Of a stretch of 64,000 nucleotides of DNA, positions 63,071 through 64,000 are shown piece by piece. A program made the position numbers and the translations under genes. Numbering within the stretch: the stretch's first letter is position 1; each line of letters begins with the position of its first letter. This stretch comes from Thinopyrum elongatum (taxonomy: Eukaryota > Streptophyta > Magnoliopsida > Poales > Poaceae), in contig CM022302.1 of the NCBI GenBank assembly GCA_011799875.1, forward strand, positions 381,184,413 through 381,248,412, written 5' to 3'. Under the pieces are notes generated by a model. The model did not search any database. It was not told where the DNA came from and saw nothing but the letters and a program-made list of their open reading frames with translations.

Positions 63071-64000
63071 TCGCGTCGCATGCATGCAAAACCGGAGAGA
63101 GAGATCTGCATGCAGATAGATCTAGTGAGCCTGCATCTAGAGAGATGGAGAGAGGAGTAATTGTTCGCGAGAATTGTGTACTTTGCATGCGCGTAACTAC
63201 ATAGCATTTCCTCAAAAGCAAATTGGGGGGCAAAATAGTGTATACACTCCGGTGTATAGTAATTTTTTCTTGGCATGCGGGCTGTGCAAGGAATATGGTG
63301 ATAGTGGGAGGTGGGCCATGTAGTCACTGGGCTGCCGTGTTTCGTACTCCTCCGGTGTAAGAGTGGAGAAAGTTAGTTTTATCACCGAATAAATAAATAA
63401 GAGTGCAGACGCTCTACGGCCGCAGTAATAATGACCAATGAGTCGTCAAATCACATAGACCCGGTAGTTAGTTGGACGGAAGAAGCAAACCATCACTCTT
63501 CATTCAATCCACTTCTCCCTCATGTAGTACAGTATTCTTTTGGAAACCAACGTTTCGTTTAGTTGGATCGCGCCATCGAGCAAAACCAACGTTTAAATCA
63601 CGTCTGTCACGTTCGTGTCTCACCCTCCTCCACCCCACACGGTCGCTCGGCATGCCACTCACCGCAAACCGAGTATACACAAACTTTCCCTCCTGCTTGT
63701 CGATGGATCGCGCCATGGAGTACTAGCACTACTGGAAGAGATAGACGAGGGTGAGGACAGCTAGCTGTAGCATGGACTCCCAAGAACTTTTTTACATGCA
63801 TGTTGCGGCCGGCCGTGGTGACGTTTGAACGCGGAGCAGTCCCGTGCACCGGGAAGCGGCACGGGCGGCGCTCTCTTGGCTGGCGCGCCGCTTCAATGCC
63901 GGTGCCAGTGAGAGGTCACGTCCGCTCTGGCCGGGCATGAATGCGGCACTGACCGTTTCGGACGGGAAGCGCGCGTGGGTGATGAAGAGGGTTCGGGTTG
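63071..64000. other. Intergenic DNA to window end
   Basis: 63400-63500 repeats words of the low-copy segments (GTCAAATCACA, GAAGCAAACCATCA). The last 200 bp turn GC-rich and may approach a gene beyond the window. No supported gene here. Confidence 0.35.

Noticed and set aside
1..64000. CRISPR arrays, bacterial operons, riboswitches
   Set aside because: Nothing in the window has prokaryotic character; the direct repeats seen are microsatellites, transposon subterminal repeats and minisatellites.

Overview
This window is plant nuclear DNA from a grass of the wheat tribe (Triticeae; wheat, Aegilops or a close relative). The grounds are layers of nested LTR retrotransposons, an Au-type tRNA-derived SINE, Stowaway/Tourist MITEs, CACTA and hAT transposons and LINE remnants. 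Only one gene is convincingly intact: a two-exon P-type (U-type) cyclin of the CYCP4 group on the minus strand (42361-44204). Family names come from remembered sequence features; no database was searched.

Layout. 1-2166 is a decayed Athila-lineage gypsy pol (minus). 2167-6370 is a mosaic of truncated elements: a copia-like LTR, a Harbinger-like end, a possible non-LTR piece and two gypsy LTR fragments. 6376-24058 is a Sabrina/WHAM-like gypsy derivative, internally deleted and bounded by a GGGAG target-site duplication (TSD). A 13.3-kb Del/Tekay chromovirus (9658-22970, minus, TSD CCCCC) sits in its 3' LTR. After a 348-bp spacer, 24412-35003 is a second Sabrina/WHAM-like element (minus, no gag-pol) that split an Au SINE. 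Its 5' LTR carries a 4,210-bp solo LTR of the same Tekay family in the opposite orientation (29358-33567, TSD ACAAA).

35260-44500 is lower-copy DNA: a GC-rich gene-like 5' region at about 40.0-40.55 kb, a 5'-truncated LINE with a 13-bp TSD at a likely splice acceptor (38443-39676), MITEs, and the cyclin gene. 44500-46816 holds MITEs, a degenerate tandem repeat and an LTR-like repeat with a palindromic motif array. 46817 to about 54960 is a CACTA transposon (minus) with one visible terminus; its ORF1 exon is split by an 821-bp hAT element and its 5' part is built of duplicated exon/intron modules.

55-64 kb has no recognisable gene. It contains a 1.3-kb pyrimidine-rich tract, several MITEs, a LINE remnant, and diverged copies of low-copy segments (57.1/61.3 kb and 59.5/60.2 kb).

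The observation I find most novel is inside the roughly 4.1-kb Tekay LTRs. A short tyrosine-rich reading frame keeps its frame and stop in all three LTR copies (differing only by one whole codon), and a separate block repeats GAGGGTGAT(T/A)CCTC-type units that could be RNA hairpins or an EGDSS-like peptide repeat.
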